Assembly (NCBI RefSeq): GCF_017309955.1
Contig: NZ_CP021247.1
Span: 372,001-436,000 of the forward strand
Direction: 5' to 3'
Length of the DNA stretch: 64,000 nucleotides
Origin: Novosphingobium sp. KA1
GTDB taxonomy: Bacteria > Pseudomonadota > Alphaproteobacteria > Sphingomonadales > Sphingomonadaceae
Shown: piece after piece, positions 25,571 to 33,860 of the stretch
How the letters are laid out: each line of letters opens with the position of its first letter
How positions within the stretch are numbered: position 1 is the stretch's first letter
The notes under the pieces: generated by a model
What the model was told of the DNA's origin: nothing
Databases searched by the model: none
Seen by the model: only the letters and a program-made list of their open reading frames with translations
Position numbers and translations under genes: made by a program

Positions 25571-28261
25571 ATGACCACGCCGCGGCTCGCATCGCTGCTG
25601 CTGCTTTCCACGACGATCCTCACGCCGAGCCTGGCGTGGGCGCAGGACAGCACCACTTCCACCACCGCCACCGATGCCGCGAGCCCGCAGGACGGGGCTG
25701 ATGAGGGGCAGGCGCCCGACATCTCGGTCCCCGGCGGCGCGATCATCGTCACCGGCCAGCGCAGCCGCAACGTCATGCGCACCGCCCCGCAGGTCATCTC
25801 GGTGCTTTCCTCCGAGGAAATCGCCCGTACCGGCGAAGGCGACATCGCCGGCGCGCTGGGCCGCGTGACCGGCCTTTCGGTGGTCGGCAACGGCTACGTC
25901 TACGTGCGCGGCCTCGGCGACCGCTATTCGCTGGCCCTGCTCAACGGCTCGCCGCTGCCCAGCCCCGAGCCGCTCAAGCGCGTGGTCCCGCTCGACCTCT
26001 TCCCCACCAGCATCGTCGCCTCCTCGCTTGTCCAGAAGAGCTATTCGGCGAACTTCCCCGGCGAATTCGGCGGCGGCGTCATCAACCTCACCACCAAGGC
26101 GATCCCCGAGGAAAGCTTCCTCGAGTTCGGCGGCGGCCTGGGCTGGGACACCGAGACCACCAACAAGCTGGGCTACACCTACTACGGTTCGAAGACCGAC
26201 TGGACGGGCTGGGACAACGGCAACCGTTCGGTCCCCTCGGCGCTGCAGGCCTATTTCAACAGTAACGAGGTCATCACTCCGACCAGCGACCTTGCCAAGG
26301 AACTTGGCGGCCAGCTGGTGACCAGCCGCAACGCGGTGGTCCAGAAGGATGACCACGTCCAGCCGAACTGGTCCGCCGACATCTCGGCCGGCACCCGGTT
26401 CGATCTCGGCGGCGCCACGCTCGGCGTGATCGCGGCGGCGGGTTATTCGAACAAGACCCAGACCAAGCAGATCACCCAGCAGCGCGCCCAGGGCGTGACC
26501 GCCGATCCCGACCAGCTGTTCGAGAACTTCACCGCGGTCAACACCGACAACCGCGTCGTCGCCAATGCCCTCGTCGGCATGGGCCTGGAGTGGGGCGAGA
26601 ACTCGATCCGCTGGACCAACGTCTATATCCACGACACCGACAAGCACACCGGCCTGCGCCTCGGCAAACGGGAGAACAACCCGAATGCCGACTACATGGA
26701 GCAGACCACCGCGTGGTACGAGCGCCAGCTGATCGACACCCAGCTGGTCGGCGAGTTCAAGCCCGCCGACGACACCACCATCGACCTGCGCGCCGGTTAT
26801 GCCAACTCCAAGCGTCTCGCGCCCTTCGAGATCAACGCCGAGTACCTGCGGACCAACACCGCAGCGGATCCTTACGGCGAATACTTCGTCAACCGTCTCG
26901 GCAACGGCAACCAGGACCCGACCACGATCACCTTCTCGCGCCTGAACGAGAACGTGTGGTCGGCCGGGGCCGACCTCTCGCACCAGTTCGCACCGGGCTG
27001 GACGGGCACGGTGGGTTATGCCTACCAGATCAACTCGCGCACCAACACGCGCCGGTCCTTCGCGATCTACGCCAATGGCGACCAGACGCAGATCTCGAAT
27101 TTCGGCCTGCTGCGCCTCGACGTGCTGCTCCAGCCGGGCACCTGGTACCTGGCGGACAACGGCGTCAACTACGGCCTGGAACTGCGTGAACCCGACGCCT
27201 CGACCGCCCAGTTCGATTCGCGCCTGCTCAACCACGCCTTCTACGGCAAGCTCGACGGCCAGCTGACCGACGCACTGTCGTTCGATTTCGGCCTGCGCTG
27301 GGAATATGCCAAGGAATCGACGATCCTGCGCCCGATCGGAGCCGCCCCCAGCAAGGCGACCGATCTCAAGAACGAGTATATCCTGCCCGCGCTGACGCTG
27401 ACGTACGAAGTCCAGCCCGGCATGCAGGTGCGCGCCAGCGCGTCCAAGACGCTCGCCCGTCCGCAGTTCCGCGAACTGCTCTACCAACCCTACTTCGACC
27501 CCGACAGCAACCGCACCTACCAGGGCAACCCGTTCCTCGAGGACAGCCAGCTCTACAACGCCGAAGCGCGCTGGGAATGGTACTTCGCGCCGGATCAGCG
27601 GATCGCGGTGGGCGGTTTCTTCAAGCGGATCGACAATCCGATCGAATCGTTCCTGACCGGTTCGGAATCCTTCATCACCTCCTACGCCAACGCGCCCAAG
27701 GCCAACCTCTACGGCGCCGAGGTCGAGTTCCAGAAGTACGTGCCGCTGGACAGCTGGGGCGGCCTGTTCGAGACCCGCCGCCTGCTGCTGCTGGGCAACT
27801 ACACCTTCACCAAGTCGGAACTGAAGGTGAAGGACGGCGATACCGTGCGCATCTACGGCGCCGGTACCGGCACCTCGCTCGCCACCGACTACTTCACCAA
27901 CGGCGCGCCGCTGACCGGCCAGTCCAAGCACATCGCCAATGCCCAGATCGGCTTCGAGGACACCGAAAGCCTGTCGCAGCAGACGATCCTGTTCAACTAC
28001 GCCAGCAAGCGCGCGGTCAGCCGCGGCCTTGCCAACTCGGGCCAGCCCGACATCTTCGAATACCCCGGCCTGACCATCGACCTGGTGATCCGCCAGGGCA
28101 TCAAGCTGTCGGAAAACAAGCAGATCGAGCTGAAGTTCGAAGGCCGCAACCTCACCGGCCGCAGCCATCAGGAATACCAGCAAATGGAAGACGGCAAGGT
28201 CAACTACAACACCTACGACCAGGGCCGCGTCTTCACGCTGTCCGCCTCGGCCAAGTTCTGA
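25571..28261 (+). CDS. TonB-dependent outer-membrane receptor
   Basis: An 896-residue TonB-dependent receptor. A signal peptide (1-25, ending SLAWAQ) is followed by a low-complexity Ser-Thr segment, the plug domain (about 55-170: APQVISVLSSEEIARTGEGD, GYVYVRGLGDRYS, LNGSPLPSPEP, GEFGGGVINLTTK) and a beta-barrel ending in the aromatic FTLSASAKF. It lacks an N-terminal STN signalling domain, so it is a transporter rather than a signal transducer. Ligand unknown; the Pho-type boxes upstream of the paired lipoprotein suggest a phosphorus-containing substrate. It starts at ATG 25571 after a GGGGG and is closed by strong hairpins downstream. Confidence 0.93.
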   Translation: MTTPRLASLLLLSTTILTPSLAWAQDSTTSTTATDAASPQDGADEGQAPDISVPGGAIIVTGQRSRNVMRTAPQVISVLSSEEIARTGEGDIAGALGRVTGLSVVGNGYVYVRGLGDRYSLALLNGSPLPSPEPLKRVVPLDLFPTSIVASSLVQKSYSANFPGEFGGGVINLTTKAIPEESFLEFGGGLGWDTETTNKLGYTYYGSKTDWTGWDNGNRSVPSALQAYFNSNEVITPTSDLAKELGGQLVTSRNAVVQKDDHVQPNWSADISAGTRFDLGGATLGVIAAAGYSNKTQTKQITQQRAQGVTADPDQLFENFTAVNTDNRVVANALVGMGLEWGENSIRWTNVYIHDTDKHTGLRLGKRENNPNADYMEQTTAWYERQLIDTQLVGEFKPADDTTIDLRAGYANSKRLAPFEINAEYLRTNTAADPYGEYFVNRLGNGNQDPTTITFSRLNENVWSAGADLSHQFAPGWTGTVGYAYQINSRTNTRRSFAIYANGDQTQISNFGLLRLDVLLQPGTWYLADNGVNYGLELREPDASTAQFDSRLLNHAFYGKLDGQLTDALSFDFGLRWEYAKESTILRPIGAAPSKATDLKNEYILPALTLTYEVQPGMQVRASASKTLARPQFRELLYQPYFDPDSNRTYQGNPFLEDSQLYNAEARWEWYFAPDQRIAVGGFFKRIDNPIESFLTGSESFITSYANAPKANLYGAEVEFQKYVPLDSWGGLFETRRLLLLGNYTFTKSELKVKDGDTVRIYGAGTGTSLATDYFTNGAPLTGQSKHIANAQIGFEDTESLSQQTILFNYASKRAVSRGLANSGQPDIFEYPGLTIDLVIRQGIKLSENKQIELKFEGRNLTGRSHQEYQQMEDGKVNYNTYDQGRVFTLSASAKF

Positions 28262-28307
28262 TTTCCGTTCTCACCGGGAGGTCCTTGCCCTCCCGGCCGC
28301 ACCTCAG

Positions 28308-28340
28308 GACCCGGTCGCTTCACGCGGCCGGGTCTTTTCT
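28308..28340 (+). terminator. Terminator after the TonB-dependent receptor
   Basis: An 11-base stem, GACCCGGTCGC with GCGGCCGGGTC (one T-G pair), loop TTCAC, then TTTT. A second hairpin (CCGGGAGG / CCTCCCGG) lies just before it at about 28274-28297. Confidence 0.8.
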
Positions 28341-28404
28341 CGAGGGGCCTTTTTTTCGCCGGTTTTTTCTTTGCGCGCGGCACCGAAGCACGCTATGCGC
28401 CGGC

Positions 28405-28590
28405 CCGTCATCTGGGGAGTAGCCGCCTGCGTCCCCGCAGGACCCGTCGTCAACATACTTGGTCGAGAGACCATGGCGCACGGGAGGACGGATCACCGTC
28501 CGGGCGAGACCAATGGCGTTGCAGCTCCGTCCGGCCGGGCGGGTTCTGCCGCGCTATTGTCTTGTCTGTCGCCCGGCCCGGAGATTGCAT
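28405..28590 (+). promoter_or_regulatory. yybP-ykoY manganese riboswitch and expression platform
   Basis: GGGGAGTAG at 28414-28422, GTCAACATACTT at about 28448-28460 and GGCGAGACC at about 28503-28511 are the conserved blocks of the yybP-ykoY (Mn2+) aptamer, in order and spacing. Downstream, GGCCGGGCG (28533-28541) can pair with CGCCCGGCC (28570-28578), whose 3' edge touches the CGGAG ribosome-binding site of the gene at 28591. This is a plausible translational switch: metal binding would free the site. The gene behind it is of a family classically controlled by this riboswitch. Confidence 0.88.
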
Positions 28591-29181
28591 TTGCCCGTCC
28601 TGTTCTCGTCAGCGCTGCTGACCTCGACCGCGGTGGTCGCCCTTGCCGAAATCGGCGACAAGACCCAGCTTCTGGCCATCGTCCTGGCCACCCGCTTCAA
28701 GAAGCCCTGGCCGATCGTCGCGGGCATCTTCGTGGCGACCATCGCCAACCACTTCCTCGCCGCCCTCGTCGGCGAACAGGCCTCTGCCTTCCTCGACGGC
28801 CAGTGGTTCCGCTACCTGATCGCGTTCAGCTTCATCGCCATGGCCGCCTGGACCCTGATCCCCGACAAGTTCGACGAGGACGACGAGCCCAAGCCCAGCC
28901 GCTTCGGCCCCTTCATCGCCACCGCCATCGCCTTTTTCCTGGTCGAGATGGGCGACAAGACCCAGATCGCGACGATCGCGCTCGGCGCCCGTTTCCAGAG
29001 CGTGATCCCGGTCATGGCCGGCACCACCATCGGCATGATGCTGGCCAACGTGCCCGCCGTGTTCCTCGGCAACGCCCTCATCAAGCGGGTGCCGCTCAAC
29101 GTGGTGCGCACCGTGGCCGCGCTGCTGTTCCTGGTGATCGGCCTCTGGCTGCTCGCGCAGACCGCCGGCCTGCTGGGCTAG
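28591..29181 (+). CDS. TMEM165/GDT1 (UPF0016) family manganese transporter
   Basis: A 196-residue inner-membrane protein with six predicted helices in two homologous halves. Each half has the family signature E-x-G-D-K-T: EIGDKTQLLAI at about residues 17-27 and EMGDKTQIATI at about 120-130, the metal-coordinating motifs. Members export Mn2+ (and in eukaryotes exchange Ca2+/Mn2+ for H+). The two halves are joined by an acidic loop (PDKFDEDDEPKPS). The start is inferred as TTG 28591 (LPVLFSSALLTST), 7 bases after CGGAG, because the frame upstream runs through the riboswitch. A strong terminator follows. Expression is expected to rise with excess manganese. Confidence 0.9.
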   Translation: MPVLFSSALLTSTAVVALAEIGDKTQLLAIVLATRFKKPWPIVAGIFVATIANHFLAALVGEQASAFLDGQWFRYLIAFSFIAMAAWTLIPDKFDEDDEPKPSRFGPFIATAIAFFLVEMGDKTQIATIALGARFQSVIPVMAGTTIGMMLANVPAVFLGNALIKRVPLNVVRTVAALLFLVIGLWLLAQTAGLLG

Positions 29182-29192
29182 AACTTTGCCGG

Positions 29193-29226
29193 AATTGGCG
29201 GGAACATAAGAGGTTCCCGCCAATTT
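29193..29226 (+). terminator. Terminator after the GDT1-family gene
   Basis: A perfect 13-base stem AATTGGCGGGAAC / GTTCCCGCCAATT with a 7-base loop, followed by TTTA. It separates the manganese transporter from the next gene. Confidence 0.75.
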
Positions 29227-29268
29227 ACCGGATCGTGGCCCCGGATCGTGAATAAGGAACAACCGCCG

Positions 29269-29676
29269 ATGACGTGCGCAAGACTGGCCTGCATCGCCGC
29301 CTGTGCCGCGCTCGGTCTGGCCCCGGTCACCGCCAGCGCGGGCTTCTACAGCGGCGATGACCTCTACAAGACCTGCTCCGTCCCCAAGAAGGACAAGGCG
29401 TACGTCGAGCACTCCTACGAGTGCATCGCCTACATCACCGGCGCCGTCGACGCGTTCAACACCACGCGCGAGGCCAACAAGCTCAAGAGCTGCATTCCCG
29501 CGGACGTGACGATCAGCCGCCTGCGCGAGGTTACGCTCGCCTATCTCGAGGACAATCCCCGGAGCCTGAGCGCCCCCGCCTCCTCGCTGGTCTTCACCGC
29601 CACCCGCAAGGCCTGGCCCTGTCCCGCCGCAACGCCCGCGAAAAAGCCGGTACCTGCGAAACGAAAAAAGCGATAA
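29269..29676 (+). CDS. Rap1a/Tai-like secreted protein
   Basis: A 135-residue exported protein. The signal peptide (about 1-25, ending ASAGF) is followed by a domain with SGDDLYKTC, YECIAYITGAVDAFN, SCIPADVTISRLREV and ATRKAWPCPA. These four cysteines and the spacing are those of the Rap1a/Tai immunity protein fold, first known as periplasmic protection against type VI peptidoglycan amidases. No amidase effector or type VI gene is present nearby, so it is either an orphan or has another role. A basic tail (KKPVPAKRKKR) ends the protein. ATG 29269 is preferred over GTG 29248, since AAGGA lies upstream of the former. Confidence 0.75.
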   Translation: MTCARLACIAACAALGLAPVTASAGFYSGDDLYKTCSVPKKDKAYVEHSYECIAYITGAVDAFNTTREANKLKSCIPADVTISRLREVTLAYLEDNPRSLSAPASSLVFTATRKAWPCPAATPAKKPVPAKRKKR

Positions 29677-29754
29677 TCGCCCCGGCGCCCTGCCCCTCGA
29701 TGGCCCGCGCGGTCGCCCCGCGCTAGGCTCGCCTCCATAAAGGGAGAGCAGGCA

Positions 29755-30762
29755 GTGCGGGAATTGGGCTTCGGATATCTCTACGACATGCGCAATCCGG
29801 CGCCCTGGCACCGCGCGCCCGAGGCGCTGCATGCCGAAGTGCTGGACGTGATCGCCGAGACCGAAGCGCTCGGTTTCGATGGCGCCTGGGTGCCCGAGCA
29901 TCATCTCGCCGAGGACGGCTACATGACCTCGCCCATGGTCCTGCTGGCCGCCATCGCCGCGCGCACAAAACGGATGGCGCTGGGCTCCGGCATCGCGCTT
30001 GCCCCGCTCTACGAACCGCTGCGATTTGCCGAGGATTGCGCGGTGCTCGATGCGCTCTCGGGCGGGCGGCTCAGGATGGGCCTCGCCATCGGCTACCGGG
30101 CGCGGGAATATGCCGCGCATGGGTTCGACTTCCGCAAGCGCGGCGCACGTTTCGACGAGTTCCTGCACGTGGTCCGCAGGCTCTGGGCCGGCGAGACGGT
30201 GGACTTTGCCGGCGAGCATTTCCGGCTGGAAGGCGCACGCATCGCCGCCCTCTCCAGCCGGGGGCAGGTGCCGCTCTACATCGGCGGCTTTGCGCCCAAG
30301 GCGATGGAGCGCGTCGCCAGATACGGCGACGGCTACTTCGGCAATGCCGAAGTCTGGCCGCTCTATCGGCAGAAGCTGGAGGAACAGGGCAAGGACCCGG
30401 CCGAGGCGCATGTCTGGGTGCAGGAACTCACGCTGGTCGTCGCGCACGACAAGGCGGCGGCGATGGAGGAGCTGGCACCGCACTTCCTGCACGTCACCAA
30501 TTCCTATGCCGCCTGGATGGCGGAGGACAGCGCCGTGGGCATCGACGATCCGGCGATGAAGGCGATGGACCTCGCCAGCTTCAAGGCCAGCGGCGCGCTG
30601 CGCATCCTCACCCCCGCCGAGGCGATCGACCACTTCCGCCGCCTGCGCGGGACGGCGCCGGTGGAGCATGTGACGATGATGATGCCGCCCGGGCTTCCGG
30701 CGGAGCGTTTCCTTGCCTATGCCAAAGTCTTCGCGGACGAAGTCATTCCCGCGTTTCGGTGA
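29755..30762 (+). CDS. LLM-class flavin-dependent oxidoreductase
   Basis: A 335-residue luciferase-like monooxygenase family enzyme (TIM barrel, FMN or F420 type). GFGYLYDMRNP begins the barrel; WVPEHHLAEDGYMTSPMVLLAAIAARTKRMALGSGIALAPLYEPLRFAEDCAVLDALSGGR is the highly conserved block of the family, including the catalytic-site His-His and the flavin-binding strand. The substrate cannot be deduced. It starts with GTG 29755 behind GGGAGAG. An IclR-type regulator follows after 6 bases in the same direction, probably co-transcribed and possibly controlling it. Confidence 0.88.
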   Translation: MRELGFGYLYDMRNPAPWHRAPEALHAEVLDVIAETEALGFDGAWVPEHHLAEDGYMTSPMVLLAAIAARTKRMALGSGIALAPLYEPLRFAEDCAVLDALSGGRLRMGLAIGYRAREYAAHGFDFRKRGARFDEFLHVVRRLWAGETVDFAGEHFRLEGARIAALSSRGQVPLYIGGFAPKAMERVARYGDGYFGNAEVWPLYRQKLEEQGKDPAEAHVWVQELTLVVAHDKAAAMEELAPHFLHVTNSYAAWMAEDSAVGIDDPAMKAMDLASFKASGALRILTPAEAIDHFRRLRGTAPVEHVTMMMPPGLPAERFLAYAKVFADEVIPAFR

Positions 30763-30768
30763 GGCAGG

Positions 30769-31563
30769 ATGGCAGAAGGTGTGCAAGTGACGGAACGGCG
30801 GGCGGCCTCGCCGCAGTCGGTAACGCGGGTGATCCGCCTGCTGGAAGCGCTCTGCGCCAGCAGCGAGCCGGTGTCGCTGGCCGATCTCAGCCGCCGCCTC
30901 GCCACGCCCAAGAGCAGCCTTGCCGCCCTGCTGCGCGGCCTTGCCGACGAGGGTTTCGTGATCGGCAGCGACGCCATGTGGCGGCTCGGCCCCGGCGCTT
31001 TCGGGCTGGGCAGCGCGCTGACCGAGGCCCGGCGGCGGCTCCAGAGTTCGGACCTGATCCGCGACGGCATGCGCCGCCTGAGCACCGCCAGCGGCGAGAC
31101 GGTGCTGCTCGCGGTCGGCGATATGCAGGGCGAGAGCATGACTTATGTCGATCTCGTCGAAAGCGCGCATGTGGTGCGGTATCTCGTTGCCATCGGTGAC
31201 CGGCGCCCGTTCTATGCAACCGCGGGCGGCCGCGCGCTGCTGGCGACCTGCTCGGCCGAGGCGGTGGAGAGCTACCTCAAGCGGCTCAACGCCCAGCGCC
31301 TCGCGCCGACAACCTTGGTGGACCGCGCCGGGCTGCGCACAGCGATAGAGGCGGCGCGGGAGCAGGGTTATGCGCAGACGGTCGATCAGGCGGCGGAAGG
31401 CGTTACCGGCACGGCGGCGGTGATCCGCGATGCGGCGGGGCAGGTCCTCGGCGCGCTGGTGATCGCCGCGCCGACCGCGCGCGCGGGGGACCGGCTGGCG
31501 GAATTGGCGCGATTGGTCGTGGCGGAAGCGGCGCTGATCTCCCGCAGCCTGGGGTTCCGGTAG
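30769..31563 (+). CDS. IclR family transcriptional regulator
   Basis: A 264-residue repressor or activator with the IclR layout: an N-terminal winged helix-turn-helix (about residues 16-80, TRVIRLLEALCASSEPVSLADLSRRLATPKSSLAALLRGL) and a GAF-like effector-binding domain (about 90-260, with RRPFYATAGGRALLA and the typical GTAAVIRDAAGQVLGALVIAAP near the end). It is located 6 bases after the LLM oxidoreductase gene, suggesting local control of that enzyme. The effector is unknown. ATG 30769 is used, but a GTG start at 30781 (VQVTERR) is also possible. Confidence 0.9.
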   Translation: MAEGVQVTERRAASPQSVTRVIRLLEALCASSEPVSLADLSRRLATPKSSLAALLRGLADEGFVIGSDAMWRLGPGAFGLGSALTEARRRLQSSDLIRDGMRRLSTASGETVLLAVGDMQGESMTYVDLVESAHVVRYLVAIGDRRPFYATAGGRALLATCSAEAVESYLKRLNAQRLAPTTLVDRAGLRTAIEAAREQGYAQTVDQAAEGVTGTAAVIRDAAGQVLGALVIAAPTARAGDRLAELARLVVAEAALISRSLGFR

Positions 31564-31566
31564 AAC

Positions 31567-32634
31567 TTACGCCGCGCTGAGCAGTCCGCGATCGCCCTCC
31601 AGCGCCGCCGTCAGCGCCGCGAGGAACTGATCGGTGGCCCGCTCCCACGAAAACTGCGCGCCGAGCGCGGCCGCATCCATGCGTTCGACCTTCAGGGCAG
31701 CGCGAATGGCCACGGCAAGGTCTTTGTCCACGCCGCCTGCCGGACGGGCCAGCGGTTCGTCCACCCCGCAGCCGTCAAGGCCAAGGATGTCGACCGGCCC
31801 GGTCACCGGGAAACTGGCGACCGGTGTGCCGCAGGCCAGCGCCTCGATCACCACGAGGCCGAAGGTGTCGGTCAGGCTGGGAAACACGAAGCAATCGGCG
31901 GTGCGGTAGGCGCTTGCCAGTTCCTTGCCCGCCAGCGCGCCGAGGAAGTGGACATGCGGATAGCGGCGCTTCAGGCTGTCCAGCGCCGGACCGTCGCCCA
32001 CCACCACCTTGCTGCCCGGCACATCGGCGTCGAGGAAGGCTTCGAGGTTCTTTTCCGGCGCCACGCGGCCGACATTGAGCATGACCGGCCCCGGCAGCGC
32101 GGCCATCAGCGGGTGACGCGGGCCCTCGGCGCGGAACAGGGTGTGGTCGATGCCCCGGCTCCAGCGCCGGGTATGGCCGATACCGCGCCCGGCGAGTTCG
32201 GCGGCGAGGCTCTGGGTGGAGACCAGAACCGCCTGGCTCGGGGCATGGAAGCGCTGCATGATCGGCCAGAACCGCTCGGCGCTGATCCCGGTGCGCACCG
32301 AGGCATATTCGGGAAAGCGCGTGTGGAACGCGGAAGTGAACGGCACCCCGCGCGAGAGGCACCAGCCGCGCGCGGCCCAGCCGATCGGGCCTTCGGTGGC
32401 AATATGGACGATGTCGGGCCGGGTCCGGTCGAGCATGCGCCGCACCCCGAAACGCGGTGCCATGGCGAGGCGGATCGAGGCGTAACCCGGCATCGGCACG
32501 GTCAGGAACAGGTCCGGCGTCAGCGTATCGACTTCGTGACCGCGCCGGGTAAGCTCATCCAGAGTGGTGGTGAGCGAGCGGACGACGCCGTTGACCTGGG
32601 GGAGCCAGGCGTCGGTCGCCAGCGTCAGCTTCAC
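31567..32634 (-). CDS. Glycosyltransferase family 4, probable lipid glycosyltransferase (Agt-like)
   Basis: A 355-residue GT-B glycosyltransferase. N-terminal acceptor domain: ATDAWLPQVNGVVRSL, then FHTRFPEYASVRTG. C-terminal nucleotide-sugar domain: MLNVGRVAPEKNLEAFL and the GT4 motif FVFPSLTDTFGLVVIEALACGTPV, with the E-x7-E pair. It starts with GTG 32634, overlapping the stop of the upstream metallophosphoesterase (GTGA). In alphaproteobacteria the pair PlcP plus a GT4 enzyme makes glycolipids that replace phospholipids during phosphate starvation. The order and overlap here fit that pathway: PlcP makes diacylglycerol, this enzyme would add a sugar. The sugar is not known from sequence. 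Confidence 0.82.
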   Translation of the reverse strand: MKLTLATDAWLPQVNGVVRSLTTTLDELTRRGHEVDTLTPDLFLTVPMPGYASIRLAMAPRFGVRRMLDRTRPDIVHIATEGPIGWAARGWCLSRGVPFTSAFHTRFPEYASVRTGISAERFWPIMQRFHAPSQAVLVSTQSLAAELAGRGIGHTRRWSRGIDHTLFRAEGPRHPLMAALPGPVMLNVGRVAPEKNLEAFLDADVPGSKVVVGDGPALDSLKRRYPHVHFLGALAGKELASAYRTADCFVFPSLTDTFGLVVIEALACGTPVASFPVTGPVDILGLDGCGVDEPLARPAGGVDKDLAVAIRAALKVERMDAAALGAQFSWERATDQFLAALTAALEGDRGLLSAA

Positions 32635-33530
32635 TCGGCGGCCTCCAGATGGGCGTCCGCCGGGGCGGTGTGCCCTCCGGTTTCCGCGATCCAGTCGAGG
32701 ATCGAAAGGTGTCCCGCCGCGTCTTCCACCAGCGCCGTGCAGCTTTCCACCCAGTCGCCGTCGTTGTAATAGGTGATGCCGCCGAATTCGCGGATTTCCG
32801 CACAGTGGATATGGCCGCAAACCACGCCGTCGAAGCCGCGGTTGATGGCTTCCGTGGCCACCGCTTCCTCGAAGCTGCAGACGTACTGGACGGCGTTCTT
32901 GACCTTCTTTTTCATGTAGGCCGAGAGCGACCAGTAGGGCATCTTCAGCTTGCGGCGCACCGCGTTGAACACGATGTTCGCCCGCAGCAGCGCGCCGTAG
33001 GCCTTGTCGCCCAGGAACGCGAGCCACTTGTGGTAGAGCACCACGCCGTCGAAGGCATCGCCATGCGTCACCAGCAGGCGGCGGCCGTCCTTGGTTTCGT
33101 GCACCGCTTCCAGCACCAGTTCGACACCGCCGAAGGTGAGGCCCGCATAGTCGCGCAGCATCTCGTCATGGTTGCCGGCCACAAAGACCACGCGCGTGCC
33201 GCGGTGCGCCATCTTGAGGATGCGGCGGATCACCTCGTTGTGTGCGTCGGGCCAGTACCAGCCCTTGGAAAGCCGCCAGCCGTCGACGATGTCGCCCACC
33301 AGATAAAGCGTCCTGCACTCGACCGAGCGCAGGAAGTCCACCAGCATCTCGGCATTGCAGCCGCGCGTGCCGAGGTGGATGTCGGAAATCCAAACGGTTT
33401 CGTACTTGCGCTTGGGGCGGAAGCCCTTGGGATCGGGCAAGTCCAGCCAGGCCGGAATATTGCCGCCGCCATCACCGCCGCCAAGGCCGTAGGCACCGCG
33501 TTCGAGAAGAGCCTGCATGTCGTTGCGCAT
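32631..33530 (-). CDS. plcP: PlcP-like metallophosphoesterase (annotated elsewhere as UDP-2,3-diacylglucosamine diphosphatase)
   Basis: A 299-residue calcineurin-like phosphoesterase with all metal motifs: WISDIHLGTRG, YLVGDIVDGWRL, FVAGNHDEML, LLVTHGDAFD and GVVCGHIHCAE. The GTRGCNAEMLVDFLR, DGWRLSKGWYWP and GDWVESCTALVE segments match the LpxH-like family that contains Sinorhizobium PlcP, a phospholipase C hydrolysing membrane phospholipids when phosphate is scarce. It is somewhat longer than true LpxH (about 240 residues). Coupled by overlap to a GT4 glycosyltransferase, and diverging from a triple Pho box 145 bases upstream, which supports the phosphate-starvation role. LpxH activity in lipid A synthesis is the alternative. 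Confidence 0.8.
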   Translation of the reverse strand: MRNDMQALLERGAYGLGGGDGGGNIPAWLDLPDPKGFRPKRKYETVWISDIHLGTRGCNAEMLVDFLRSVECRTLYLVGDIVDGWRLSKGWYWPDAHNEVIRRILKMAHRGTRVVFVAGNHDEMLRDYAGLTFGGVELVLEAVHETKDGRRLLVTHGDAFDGVVLYHKWLAFLGDKAYGALLRANIVFNAVRRKLKMPYWSLSAYMKKKVKNAVQYVCSFEEAVATEAINRGFDGVVCGHIHCAEIREFGGITYYNDGDWVESCTALVEDAAGHLSILDWIAETGGHTAPADAHLEAAE

Positions 33531-33674
33531 CGATCCGGACCCCGTTTCTGCCCCGTTCCAGCTCTGTCATATTTCGCATGGACGCGTTGCGCGGGCGTGA
33601 CGGTTGCGGGTCACTTCGATGACAGCGACGGCGGCAGGCGGATCGCCCTTCAAAGTACTGCCAATTTCTTGGGC

Positions 33675-33703
33675 ATGTCATCGATATGTCACTTGCTCGT
33701 CAC
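33675..33703 (+). promoter_or_regulatory. Triple Pho-box-like repeat
   Basis: ATGTCAT (33675), ATGTCAC (33686) and TCGTCAC (33697) repeat at exactly 11 bases, each separated by 4 bases (CGAT, TTGC). This is the spacing of PhoB sites. It lies in the 330-base divergent region 33531-33860, 145 bases from plcP and 158 from the regulator at 33861, and reads toward the latter. The rest of that gap shows no gene. Confidence 0.65.
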
Positions 33704-33860
33704 ACTGACGCGGCAATTACCCGCTCGCAACAACTCGCGACACCGGGCTGGAGCAGTTTGCGGACCGATCAGATCGGTTCGAACACTCCCGTTTCCCGTT
33801 TTCGCATTTTCCAAGTCATCGGGTGCTCCACCTGATGCGAAAAAACGCTCCAGGGGGGTC

